A stretch of DNA of 64,000 bases from an uncultured Duncaniella sp. Its GTDB lineage: Bacteria; Bacteroidota; Bacteroidia; Bacteroidales; Muribaculaceae. The notes beneath the pieces were generated by a model. It was not told the DNA's origin. It saw only the letters and a list, made by a program, of their open reading frames with translations, and made no database searches. Below, piece by piece: positions 40,132 to 48,328 of the stretch. The stretch lies in NCBI GenBank assembly GCA_910577335.1, contig CAJTMJ010000018.1, forward strand, positions 1 through 64,000. Direction: 5' to 3'. Numbering within the stretch: position 1 is the first letter of the stretch; every line of letters starts with the position of its first letter. A program made the translations under genes and the position numbers.

Positions 40132-43100
40132 ATGCGTACCGGCAGATTGTTACCAATGCTGTATGTGTTCGTATCGTTATTGTCATATATGACTATGAAC
40201 GCCACCTCTCCAAAGCAGCCTGACTTTGCTTATCCTAAGACAGTAAGCGCCCAATCGGAAAAAAATCTAACAGCGGCAATGCGGACTTCCGATTATCCGG
40301 GAGTTGTGCGCTCGCTGATGGATTATTATTTGGCGCAAGTTAGTATCGACTCCGATAAATCCTCTGCGGCATTGAAGAAAATCAAAGATATATGCGCCAA
40401 GGAGAAGGACGAGACACTTAAAAGTTTGCTCTATCTCCTTCAGGCAGACATATACCTTGACATCTATCAGAATAACAGATGGAAATACGATGAGCGTTCA
40501 GTGCCTTTGACTCCGCTCCCCGCTGATTATAATCTTTGGAGCGGCGAGCAGTTCCGTGCCGAGATTTCGGCATTGATCGACTCCTCACTTACCTATAGCG
40601 CTGCCATAAAGGATGTTCCGCTGAAGAAGTATGCGTCAGTGATTAATTCGGACACGCAGACTTTTGTGTACTATCCCACCGTGTATGATTTTGTGGCTAC
40701 TAAAAGTATAAGGATATTAAGCTCGTTGAGCACTTATCGCCGTGTGTTCTCATGGGGATTGCTTGTGCCTAACGATGTATATCTGTCAGCACCGTTCCCT
40801 AAATCCGATCCGATAGCCAACCGTATCTTACAGCTATACGCTTCACTTCTGCAAGCAAACAAGGGGCGTGTGGCAGCTGAAATAAACACTGATATTTCTC
40901 GCATAGGATTTATATATAACCGCATATATCAAACCGGTTCGCACAGTGATGCGACGGGAAAGCTTATGGCTCTTCTGCGTCCGCTGTATGAGGATAACAA
41001 ATCGTCGGAATACTCTGGTGATGTGTTGGAATACATAGGCTCAAACTGTTCGGATGCCGACCCCAAATGGCTTTATAACGCCATAGAGCATAATCTTGCG
41101 GCATTTCCGGCATACAGAGGGAAAAACTGCCTGCTGAATATCAAGAATGAGCTTTCGCAAAAGAATGTATGGATAATGACTCCATGGGTTGTCGCCCCCG
41201 GCGAACCTGTGAAATTAGAGGTTAAGTTAAGTAATATAAAGTCGGTAAATATAAATATCTATGATGTATCCTCGCTTCCGGTATATAGGGACAATGTGGT
41301 GTTGAAGGATATGCCGGCTCGCCGTAAGGTGGCGACACTGACTGCCTCGGTCGATGGCGTTGTTCCGTTTTCCGGTCAAACTACTGTAGAATATACCTTC
41401 CCGTCGGCAGGTAACTATATAATTGTCCCGGAGGTTAACGGCAAGGAGCAGATCGACCGTTCATACACAAAGGTGCATGTCACTCATTACACACTCGGAG
41501 CATCTGTCTTCAAGGAAAACAAAATATGGGTGATGGATGCAAAGACAGGTGCACCCGTATCTGATGCAAATATTACTGTATATAATAATGTGTATGCTTA
41601 CCGGAAGCAGCCTAAAGCTATTTCGGTAGGAAAGACCGGCGCAGATGGCTCGAAGGTATACGATGTGTCGGGTGAGGCTGTGGTGGAAAAGAATGGCGAC
41701 AAATATGCAATGTCTCTGTATGTTTCCAACAATAATTTCCGTCCGCAGGACAAGTGGCAGCCTTCGGCAGTCGGCTTCCCGGCTTTGCCTTTGTATCATC
41801 CCGGCGACACTGTGGAATGGACAGCTGTGTGCTACGAGTTCATGAATAGTGAGCAACGTCCAAGACGTAATGTGGAGGTCACAGCGGTGATGCATGGAGC
41901 TTCATACGAGCCGATTGACACCCTTAAATTAGTGACAGACCCATACGGACGTGTTAACGGCTCTTTCGCTATACCTAAGGATTGCCTTACAGGACATTTC
42001 ATGATTTCAATAAACGAATATTCCTCTGCAGTGGAATTTGAAGTGTCTGATTACAAATTACCCACATTCCGTGTGCAGCTCGACCCGGTTGAAAAGGATT
42101 ATCCCTCAAAGGGTGATGTGACACTCAGAGGTAGGGTAGTGACTTATTCCGGCTTCCCGCTTGTCGACTCGAAGGTCACAGCAGATATAAGCGTGGCGGA
42201 ACGTATGAGATGGTGGTGGAACCGTTCGAAAGGTATATCATTCACCTCCAAGGAGGTTACTACCGGTTCAGACGGTAAGTTTGAACTGACCGTTGATGCT
42301 TCCGAGTTGGCAACTTCACCGCTCCCAGAGGGTGTTTTCACCGCTAATATATCCGTGCTGTCAGCATCGGGTGAGACTCAGACATCATCAACGACATTTG
42401 TCACCGGTACGAAATATGATATCAGGGCATCTCTCCCTGAGGCGATTGAAGTTTCAAGCTCAGCCACTCCCGTAGATGTTAAAGTGGTCAATTATCAGGA
42501 CTCAGTGATTAATATGCCTGTGAAGTATGAGATAATGCAGGATAGTGTTGCTGTTCTGAAAGGTGTTATGACTGCCAATAATCGCACATTGGATCTGTCA
42601 TCGCTCCCGTCAGGGCGCTATGAGTTCAGATTCTCGCTTGAGGATGAATCGCTTGCCGACAAATGTGACGCTTATAGCGTAATATATAGGAACAGCGACA
42701 AGAAAACTCCTGTCCCCGGGACTTTGCTTTGGTATCCGAACGCAAAGGTATCGGTAAAGCATAATGGAAAAGGCTCATGGAGATATGCCGTGGATTGCGA
42801 CACACATCTGTTGCTGACTCTATGGTCGAAGGATGAGGTTATATATCAGAAATGGGAAAAAGCCTCAGCCGGAATGCATACTCTTGATGTGGAACTGCCT
42901 GATGGTGTCGATGAGGCTACTTTGTCCGTGTCGGCTACCGGCAATTACCGCTCTTCAAATATCACATTGGCTGTAAAACGCTTGGACGTGGCAAAGGGTA
43001 TAAAGTTTATCACTGAAAGTTTCCGTGACAAGCTTGTGCCGGGCAGTGAGGAGACATGGACATTCAAGGTGGTTGACGGAAGCGGCAACGGCAAGCAGGC

Positions 43101-45834
43101 TGCTGTCATATTGGATATGTACAATACCGCTCTCGACGCACTCGCAAAGACTAACTGGAATTTGAAATTCTACGGCGGCGCATCACGTTTCTATAGATGG
43201 AATCAAGGAAGCCTTGGTCAGACCTTTGACAGCTATTTCAGTTTTGATTCTTACAAGTATAAAAATTGTAAATCTCTTATAGCTCCCGATTTCAATACTT
43301 ATAATATGAGTTTTGCCGATGGAGCGATAGGGTATCGTGTCATGAATGAAATGAAGATGTCACGAGCCGGCGGTCCCATGATAAGAGGTGTCAATGCCAC
43401 ATATAAAATGTCTTCAGCAGTAGTTGAGACAGCGGATGCGGTTGAGGAACACGCTGAAGAGGTAATGGTCTCTGAAGCTGATATGGATAGCGGTTTTTTA
43501 GGAAACAGTATGGCAGAACCAGCTGTTTCAGGAAGTGTCGGTGACGATGATGCTCTTGAAGACTCTTCAAAGCCCGAGTTCTCATATCGTGATGCGGAAA
43601 CACCACTTGCATTCTTCGCTCCGCAGCTCGTAACAGGTGCCGACGGCTCTTTGTCGTTCACATTCAATGTGCCTAATGCCAATACCACATGGGGATTCAG
43701 AGCTTTGGCTTATACCGACTCGTTACTTTCGACCAATTTCACTGCTGATGTGTTGGCTAACAAGCCTGTGATGGTGCAGCCTAATCTTCCACGTTATCTC
43801 CGTGCGGGGGATAAGGTTGTGATTTCTGCCATGGTTATGAACGGTAGTGACGAAGAGCAGAATGTGGAGACAACAGTCGAGCTGTTTAATCCGGCTGACG
43901 GGGCGGTGTTTGGTAACGCTGTAAGTTCAGACACTTTGGCTCCAAATGCCACAGCGGTGGTGGAGTACTCGCTCACTGCGCCTTCCGATGTACCGTTTGT
44001 GGGTTATCGTGTAAAATCAACCTCCGGTAGATTTACTGACGGTGAGCAGACTCTTCTCCCAATACTTCCTGCCATTACACCTGTGATTGAGACATATCCG
44101 TTCTATATCTCGCCCGATTCCGCTGAATTTTCAATGAGCATACCGAAAGCCCCGGCTGACGCACGTGTCACATTGCAATTCTGTGAGAACCCCGCATGGT
44201 ATGTGGTTACCGCTCTTCCCGGCATCCTGCAACTTGAACCCTCTACGGCTAACGAAGCTGCTGCATCGATTTTCTCTGCAGCCATAGCTTCCGGGCTGAT
44301 GCGTGATAATCCGATGATAGCAAAGGCTCTGAAAGAGTGGGAGAGCAGCGATAAGAGCGACGGTATGCTTAAATCAATGCTTGAGCGCAATGAGGATCTG
44401 AAGATAGTGCTTCTGTCAGCCACTCCGTGGATGCTTGACGCAAAGTCAGATACTGAGCGAATGACTCGTTTGGCATTGCTGTTTGACAAAAAGACAATCG
44501 ACCGCACATATTCATCAGCCATAAGTCTTCTTAAACGTCTTGAACGTGACGGTGGCGGCTGGGCTTGGTATGCGCAGTGTGATGAACCCTCTCAATGGGC
44601 TACGGAGAATGTGCTTCTGATGATGGGACGTCTTCGCTCGCTCGGATTCCTCCCTGAAAATAAGGAGCTTAAGAAGATGATACTGAATAGTATCGGATAT
44701 TTGGATAAGGAGGTGGCGAGCCAATACAGGAAATATCCTTCGGCTGCCGATTTCACCACCTACATATATATGCGTGACTATTTCAAGGGCTTCACCGCTA
44801 CCGGCGGCGCTTCGCAGGCTATCTCTGCCACTGTGCAACGCATCCTGAAGAGGTGGAAAGCCGGTTCGCCATTCGATAAGGCAATTGATGCAAGAATCCT
44901 TGCCAACCACGGTTACAGGAATGTGGCTAAGACTGTCATAGCGTCACTTCGTGAGTTTGCGCAGTCAACACCTGAAAAGGGTATGTGGTGGGCATCGCTC
45001 GATAACATGACTCTCTGGTCAATGGGTAAGGTCGGCGCGACAGCCCTCATTCTTGAAGCTTTTGCCGCTGTCGAGCCGGGGTGTAAGGATATCGATATGA
45101 TACGTCAATGGTTGATACTCCAGAAAGAGGCAAAGGACTGGGGCACATCCGTGACCACTTCAGCTGTGATTGCGGCGATATTGTCAACATCCAAGAGCTG
45201 GATAGCACCTGCGCAAGGTTCTAAGGTCTATGTCGGCGCTACCGAGGTTGTGCCTGAATCTGTAGAACGTCTTACGGGATATTTCAGAATCCCGTTGGCA
45301 GCGGAATCAACCGCATCGGGTGAATTGAAAGTCGTGAAAGATGGCAATACTCCGTCGTGGGGTGCGTTGTACTATCAGTATACCGATTCCATGGCAAATG
45401 TCAAGTCTGCTTCATGTGATGCCGTGTCCATTGAGAAGACTATATATAAGGTAGATCAGACTTCGACCGGCGTTAAGACCGTGGCACCTGAGAGCCTTAA
45501 TGTGGGCGATAAGGTGAAGGTGCAGCTGACCATCAAGGTGGATAGGGATATGGATTATGTGGCTGTGATTGATGACCGTCCCGCATGTTATGAACCTGTG
45601 GAACAATTGCCCGAACCTATCGTAGCCGAAGGGATATACTTCTATCGTGAGAACCGTGATTCATCGACACGATTCTTCATCACACACTTGCCAAAGGGGA
45701 CATATCTGCTGACGTATGACATGTGGGTGAATAATGCCGGAAGCTTTACCTCGGGCATCGCCACAATTCAGAGTCAGTATGCCCCGCAGATGTCAGCACA
45801 TTCTTCCGGAAACGTTGTTTTGGTACAAAAATAG
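40132..45834 (+). CDS. Giant alpha-2-macroglobulin family protein lacking the thioester motif
   Basis: This 1900-residue exported protein has an N-terminal signal sequence (MRTGRLLPMLYVFVSLLSYM) without a lipobox. MG-type domains run from about residue 340; the MG2-like part includes PLYHPGDTVEWTAVCYEF near 550. A disordered acidic stretch at about 1085-1150 could be the bait region. The A2M domain lies at about 1160-1250 (FNVPNANTTWGFRALAYTDS). At the position where thioester-containing relatives read CxEQ, this protein has TANE (residues 1372-1375), so it cannot form the protease-trapping thioester. The alpha-alpha barrel then follows (WAWYAQCDEPSQWATENVLL). It probably monitors or binds partners in the periplasm. 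It sits downstream of the sigma/anti-sigma/Spy-like genes and has a terminator after it. Confidence 0.88.
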   Translation: MRTGRLLPMLYVFVSLLSYMTMNATSPKQPDFAYPKTVSAQSEKNLTAAMRTSDYPGVVRSLMDYYLAQVSIDSDKSSAALKKIKDICAKEKDETLKSLLYLLQADIYLDIYQNNRWKYDERSVPLTPLPADYNLWSGEQFRAEISALIDSSLTYSAAIKDVPLKKYASVINSDTQTFVYYPTVYDFVATKSIRILSSLSTYRRVFSWGLLVPNDVYLSAPFPKSDPIANRILQLYASLLQANKGRVAAEINTDISRIGFIYNRIYQTGSHSDATGKLMALLRPLYEDNKSSEYSGDVLEYIGSNCSDADPKWLYNAIEHNLAAFPAYRGKNCLLNIKNELSQKNVWIMTPWVVAPGEPVKLEVKLSNIKSVNINIYDVSSLPVYRDNVVLKDMPARRKVATLTASVDGVVPFSGQTTVEYTFPSAGNYIIVPEVNGKEQIDRSYTKVHVTHYTLGASVFKENKIWVMDAKTGAPVSDANITVYNNVYAYRKQPKAISVGKTGADGSKVYDVSGEAVVEKNGDKYAMSLYVSNNNFRPQDKWQPSAVGFPALPLYHPGDTVEWTAVCYEFMNSEQRPRRNVEVTAVMHGASYEPIDTLKLVTDPYGRVNGSFAIPKDCLTGHFMISINEYSSAVEFEVSDYKLPTFRVQLDPVEKDYPSKGDVTLRGRVVTYSGFPLVDSKVTADISVAERMRWWWNRSKGISFTSKEVTTGSDGKFELTVDASELATSPLPEGVFTANISVLSASGETQTSSTTFVTGTKYDIRASLPEAIEVSSSATPVDVKVVNYQDSVINMPVKYEIMQDSVAVLKGVMTANNRTLDLSSLPSGRYEFRFSLEDESLADKCDAYSVIYRNSDKKTPVPGTLLWYPNAKVSVKHNGKGSWRYAVDCDTHLLLTLWSKDEVIYQKWEKASAGMHTLDVELPDGVDEATLSVSATGNYRSSNITLAVKRLDVAKGIKFITESFRDKLVPGSEETWTFKVVDGSGNGKQAAVILDMYNTALDALAKTNWNLKFYGGASRFYRWNQGSLGQTFDSYFSFDSYKYKNCKSLIAPDFNTYNMSFADGAIGYRVMNEMKMSRAGGPMIRGVNATYKMSSAVVETADAVEEHAEEVMVSEADMDSGFLGNSMAEPAVSGSVGDDDALEDSSKPEFSYRDAETPLAFFAPQLVTGADGSLSFTFNVPNANTTWGFRALAYTDSLLSTNFTADVLANKPVMVQPNLPRYLRAGDKVVISAMVMNGSDEEQNVETTVELFNPADGAVFGNAVSSDTLAPNATAVVEYSLTAPSDVPFVGYRVKSTSGRFTDGEQTLLPILPAITPVIETYPFYISPDSAEFSMSIPKAPADARVTLQFCENPAWYVVTALPGILQLEPSTANEAAASIFSAAIASGLMRDNPMIAKALKEWESSDKSDGMLKSMLERNEDLKIVLLSATPWMLDAKSDTERMTRLALLFDKKTIDRTYSSAISLLKRLERDGGGWAWYAQCDEPSQWATENVLLMMGRLRSLGFLPENKELKKMILNSIGYLDKEVASQYRKYPSAADFTTYIYMRDYFKGFTATGGASQAISATVQRILKRWKAGSPFDKAIDARILANHGYRNVAKTVIASLREFAQSTPEKGMWWASLDNMTLWSMGKVGATALILEAFAAVEPGCKDIDMIRQWLILQKEAKDWGTSVTTSAVIAAILSTSKSWIAPAQGSKVYVGATEVVPESVERLTGYFRIPLAAESTASGELKVVKDGNTPSWGALYYQYTDSMANVKSASCDAVSIEKTIYKVDQTSTGVKTVAPESLNVGDKVKVQLTIKVDRDMDYVAVIDDRPACYEPVEQLPEPIVAEGIYFYRENRDSSTRFFITHLPKGTYLLTYDMWVNNAGSFTSGIATIQSQYAPQMSAHSSGNVVLVQK

Positions 45835-45919
45835 CAGTACAGGGGTCTGTAGCGTGGTATACGTGCGAAATTAGCGATGTGTACCCAATGTGGGGACTTT
45901 TACGTTTTTTAATATTTGT

Positions 45920-45948
45920 AAGGCGGGATTCATTTTGAATCTCGCCTT
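45920..45948 (+). terminator. Terminator of the macroglobulin gene
   Basis: AAGGCGGGATTCA and TGAATCTCGCCTT form a 13-bp stem (one G-U) around a 3-base loop, followed by TTTAG. Confidence 0.85.
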
Positions 45949-45956
45949 TTTAGATG

Positions 45957-45964
45957 TAACTTTG
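45957..45964 (+). promoter_or_regulatory. -7 promoter element of the membrane HTH regulator gene
   Basis: TAACTTTG matches TAnnTTTG directly after the macroglobulin terminator, giving a leader of about 80 bases for the gene at 46052. Confidence 0.5.
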
Positions 45965-46051
45965 CATTAGACGAAACTTGATAATGCATCTTTATGCTAA
46001 CAATCAATTCGTTATCACAAATCAATAGTAACACCCTCTCTGCATTCCTTC

Positions 46052-47626
46052 ATGAAACAGATTCTTGTAGGACTTATTATCGCATTTTGTGCGCCGATGG
46101 CTCATTCAATGCCTGATGAACTTCCCGCATCAAACGGGGAGCTCCTTGAGTTGCTTGATGGTGAGATAGAAAAACGTGGCAAATATGAAAAGGAGCATCG
46201 CATAAAAATAGATTCGATAAGGATGAATATAGCCATGACAACTGATAGTGTTAAATTGTTAAAGCTCTATCAGAATCTTGGCAATGCCTTCCACGAACTA
46301 AATGCCGATTCGGCAGTGATATACTTTACAAAAGGTCTTGAAATAGCAAAGGCTACAGGCGATTCCACCTCAGTGCAGCGATTGTTCATATTGCGGGCAA
46401 GGGAATTCCGCAAACTCGGTGCAGCCCATGAAGGTATAAAAGACCTTGAACATGTGAAAAGCAACGGACTCAAAGCTGAAAATTTGGATCTTTATTATGA
46501 CGTCGGGCGAGAGATCAGTTTCTCGATGTCATCGCTATACCCGTATACGGAAGCTACCAGCAGTTATCTGAAACGAGGACTTGATTTCGCCCATAAGGAA
46601 ATTGAGGTTCTGCAACCCGGCTCGTTGCGCTATATGTTGTGTCAGGCTCTTATCCATTTAGGGGAGGGCGACAGCGCTCTCGGTGTGGCTGTGCTGAATG
46701 ATATTTTGGAAAATGCCTCATTGAAGGATCACGAGTATCCCTTGGCTGCGACTCTTTTGGGCGAGCATTACGCCGAGCGAGGCGACAAAGAGAGTGCTAT
46801 ATATTATTTTGCGTTAGGTGCGCTTTCAGATATATATAGGGCAAACATGCATGGCACGGCACTGTTGCGTCTCGGTGAGATACTTTATTCGGAGGATGAC
46901 ACGGTGCGAGCCCACAATTATCTCTCCGTGGCTCTTGAAAATGCCCTCAGGGCTAACGCAAAGATGAATGCCACCATGATTTCCGGGGCATTGATGCCTG
47001 TGTCTAATGATATCCAGCAATATAATAACCGCAGGGTGCTGATGCTCGGCTTCCTCCTTATCTGCTTGGTTGTGGCTTTCGTGGTGATAGTGAAAATGTA
47101 CTTTTCCAAGAGGAGAGAGATGGCAGTGGTGCAAAATGTGCGCTTCGCATTGGCTGAGGCTAACAGATCGAAGGAGACCTATATGTCGCAGTTTATGAAT
47201 CTTTGCTCTTCATATATGGAAAGTCTGGAGGACTTTAACCGCATGTGTCGCCGCAAAATCACAGCCGGTCAGTCAGAGGATCTGTTACAGTTCATAAAGG
47301 CTGGCAAGGTTATGGATGATCAGCGTAAAAAGTTCTATGACATATTTGACGATTCATTCCTGCATATATACCCGACATTTGTCAATGATGTGAACGAGTT
47401 GTTGACCCCTGAAAAGCGTGTGTCGGTATCCGCTCCCAACGTGCTTACCACGGAACTACGAATACTCGCATTCATGCGTCTCGGTGTGGAGGACACATCG
47501 CAAGTGGCTCGTTTCCTCGGACTGTCACTAAATACGATATATACCTATCGAAACAAGATGCGTACCCGTGCCATAAATCGTGACACTTTTGAGGAAATGG
47601 TGATGAAAATCGGCGCAATTGAATGA
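46052..47626 (+). CDS. Membrane-anchored regulator with periplasmic helical repeats and C-terminal HTH (DUF6377-like)
   Basis: This 524-residue protein has a signal sequence (residues 1-19), a periplasmic domain of TPR-like helical repeats (about 30-320), one membrane segment at about 329-350 (LMLGFLLICLVVAFVVIVKM), then a cytosolic part. The opening ELLELLDGEIEKRGKYEKEH and the cytosolic SKETYMSQFMNLCSSYMESL match the DUF6377 family of Bacteroidota. The last 60 residues read LTTELRILAFMRLGVEDTSQ, VARFLGLSLNTIYTYRNKMR and form a LuxR/GerE-like helix-turn-helix. It thus looks like a one-component membrane-bound transcription factor that senses periplasmic events. It has its own promoter after the macroglobulin terminator. 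Its target genes and ligand are unknown. Confidence 0.85.
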   Translation: MKQILVGLIIAFCAPMAHSMPDELPASNGELLELLDGEIEKRGKYEKEHRIKIDSIRMNIAMTTDSVKLLKLYQNLGNAFHELNADSAVIYFTKGLEIAKATGDSTSVQRLFILRAREFRKLGAAHEGIKDLEHVKSNGLKAENLDLYYDVGREISFSMSSLYPYTEATSSYLKRGLDFAHKEIEVLQPGSLRYMLCQALIHLGEGDSALGVAVLNDILENASLKDHEYPLAATLLGEHYAERGDKESAIYYFALGALSDIYRANMHGTALLRLGEILYSEDDTVRAHNYLSVALENALRANAKMNATMISGALMPVSNDIQQYNNRRVLMLGFLLICLVVAFVVIVKMYFSKRREMAVVQNVRFALAEANRSKETYMSQFMNLCSSYMESLEDFNRMCRRKITAGQSEDLLQFIKAGKVMDDQRKKFYDIFDDSFLHIYPTFVNDVNELLTPEKRVSVSAPNVLTTELRILAFMRLGVEDTSQVARFLGLSLNTIYTYRNKMRTRAINRDTFEEMVMKIGAIE

Positions 47627-47696
47627 CGAACCAATACATATTTGTTACATTTGATATAATTTCTGTTTAGATTTATTACAAACCGTATGTATGTTA

Positions 47697-47725
47697 AAAC
47701 GCTATGCCTTAAAGGTGTAGCGTTT
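47697..47725 (+). terminator. Terminator of the membrane HTH regulator gene
   Basis: AAACGCTA and TAGCGTTT form a stem, extended inward by TGCC/GGTG pairing imperfectly, followed by ATATTTTGTTT, 70 bases after the stop codon. Confidence 0.65.
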
Positions 47726-47764
47726 ATATTTTGTTTAGATAATTTATATTATGCCTTTTGAGTG

Positions 47765-47795
47765 TTGTGAAAAAATGAAAAACGTCCTAATTTTG
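47765..47795 (+). promoter_or_regulatory. Promoter of a candidate small RNA (-33/-7)
   Basis: TTG at 47765-47767 and TAATTTTG at 47788-47795 are separated by 20 bases, a full consensus match with no long gene downstream. Confidence 0.5.
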
Positions 47796-47801
47796 TGTTA
47801 T

Positions 47802-47963
47802 ATAAATAGAAGAGATATTAATTCGGTTAATAATTACACTAATAGGAACAATTATTTTAAATGATATATTAAGGTAAGAAAGATTTGTTTTTGTTAGATT
47901 GAAAAATTTTACTACGTTAGATTCTGTGTGGAGCGGTCCTCGTGATGAGGGCGGCTCTTTTTG
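47802..47963 (+). ncRNA. Candidate small RNA of about 160 bases
   Basis: A consensus promoter is followed, about 130 bases later, by a terminator-like hairpin: GAGCGGTCCTC (47931-47941) and GAGGGCGGCTC (47947-47957) with one mismatch and one G-U, then TTTTTG. Between them lies AT-rich sequence without a convincing coding frame; ATTAATTCGGTTAAT offers a small internal hairpin. The preceding gene is closed by its own terminator, so this looks like a separate unit. The boundaries are estimates. A 60-codon frame crossing the hairpin (47899-48081) is not credible. Confidence 0.4.
47931..47962 (+). terminator. Terminator of the candidate small RNA
   Basis: An 11-bp stem with one mismatch and one G-U closes a GTGAT loop and is followed by TTTTTG. 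Confidence 0.6.
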
Positions 47964-48163
47964 TGTGTTTATGCGTATGAATCATTGTGTTTTGAATCGC
48001 TCTTTACCGCTATTTTTTTGCTTTGCATTTCCATATTTTGATTTAGATAAAAATAGCAGAACGTGTTTTGTAATGTTTTGATTGTTAGGTCGGTGCCTTA
48101 AATATAATTGAGATTACCTTTAGATTACAATTGAAATCTGCTCAATCAGTGAGGAATCTGTCG

Positions 48164-48171
48164 TAACTTTG
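48164..48171 (+). promoter_or_regulatory. -7 promoter element of a second small transcript
   Basis: TAACTTTG matches TAnnTTTG, 26 bases before a 20-codon open frame that ends just before a strong terminator. No -33 element is seen at the usual spacing. Confidence 0.4.
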
Positions 48172-48196
48172 CCATGTGTAAAATTTTAATCAGTTA

Positions 48197-48259
48197 ATGG
48201 ATTTGCATTCAAAATGCTTTTATGTGAAGATAAATCGTGAATTTATGCTAAGTGTTTAA
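48197..48259 (+). CDS. Candidate 20-residue small protein
   Basis: An ATG at 48197 opens a 20-codon frame, MDLHSKCFYVKINREFMLSV, ending in TAA at 48257-48259. It has a promoter -7 element at a fitting distance upstream, and a strong terminator begins three bases after its stop. The compact promoter-frame-terminator order is the only support; the peptide resembles nothing I know. The transcript could instead be a non-coding RNA of about 125 bases. The rest of the 47627-48328 gap is AT-rich and holds the candidate small RNA described separately. Confidence 0.3.
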   Translation: MDLHSKCFYVKINREFMLSV

Positions 48260-48261
48260 AC

Positions 48262-48304
48262 AAAACAATCGGGCTGCTTCGAGATGAAGCGGCCCGATTG
48301 TTTT
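48262..48304. terminator. Strong bidirectional terminator
   Basis: AAAACAATCGGGCTGCTTC and GAAGCGGCCCGATTGTTTT form a 19-bp stem (one G-U) around GAGAT. It ends the minus-strand lipoprotein gene and any plus-strand small transcript. Confidence 0.92.
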
Positions 48305-48328
48305 ATAGGATTGTTGTTTTACCTGTCG

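Noticed and set aside
47899..48081. 60-codon plus-strand frame
   Set aside because: It runs through a terminator-like hairpin and T-run, starts with a non-ATG codon and has an implausible Phe/Cys-rich sequence.
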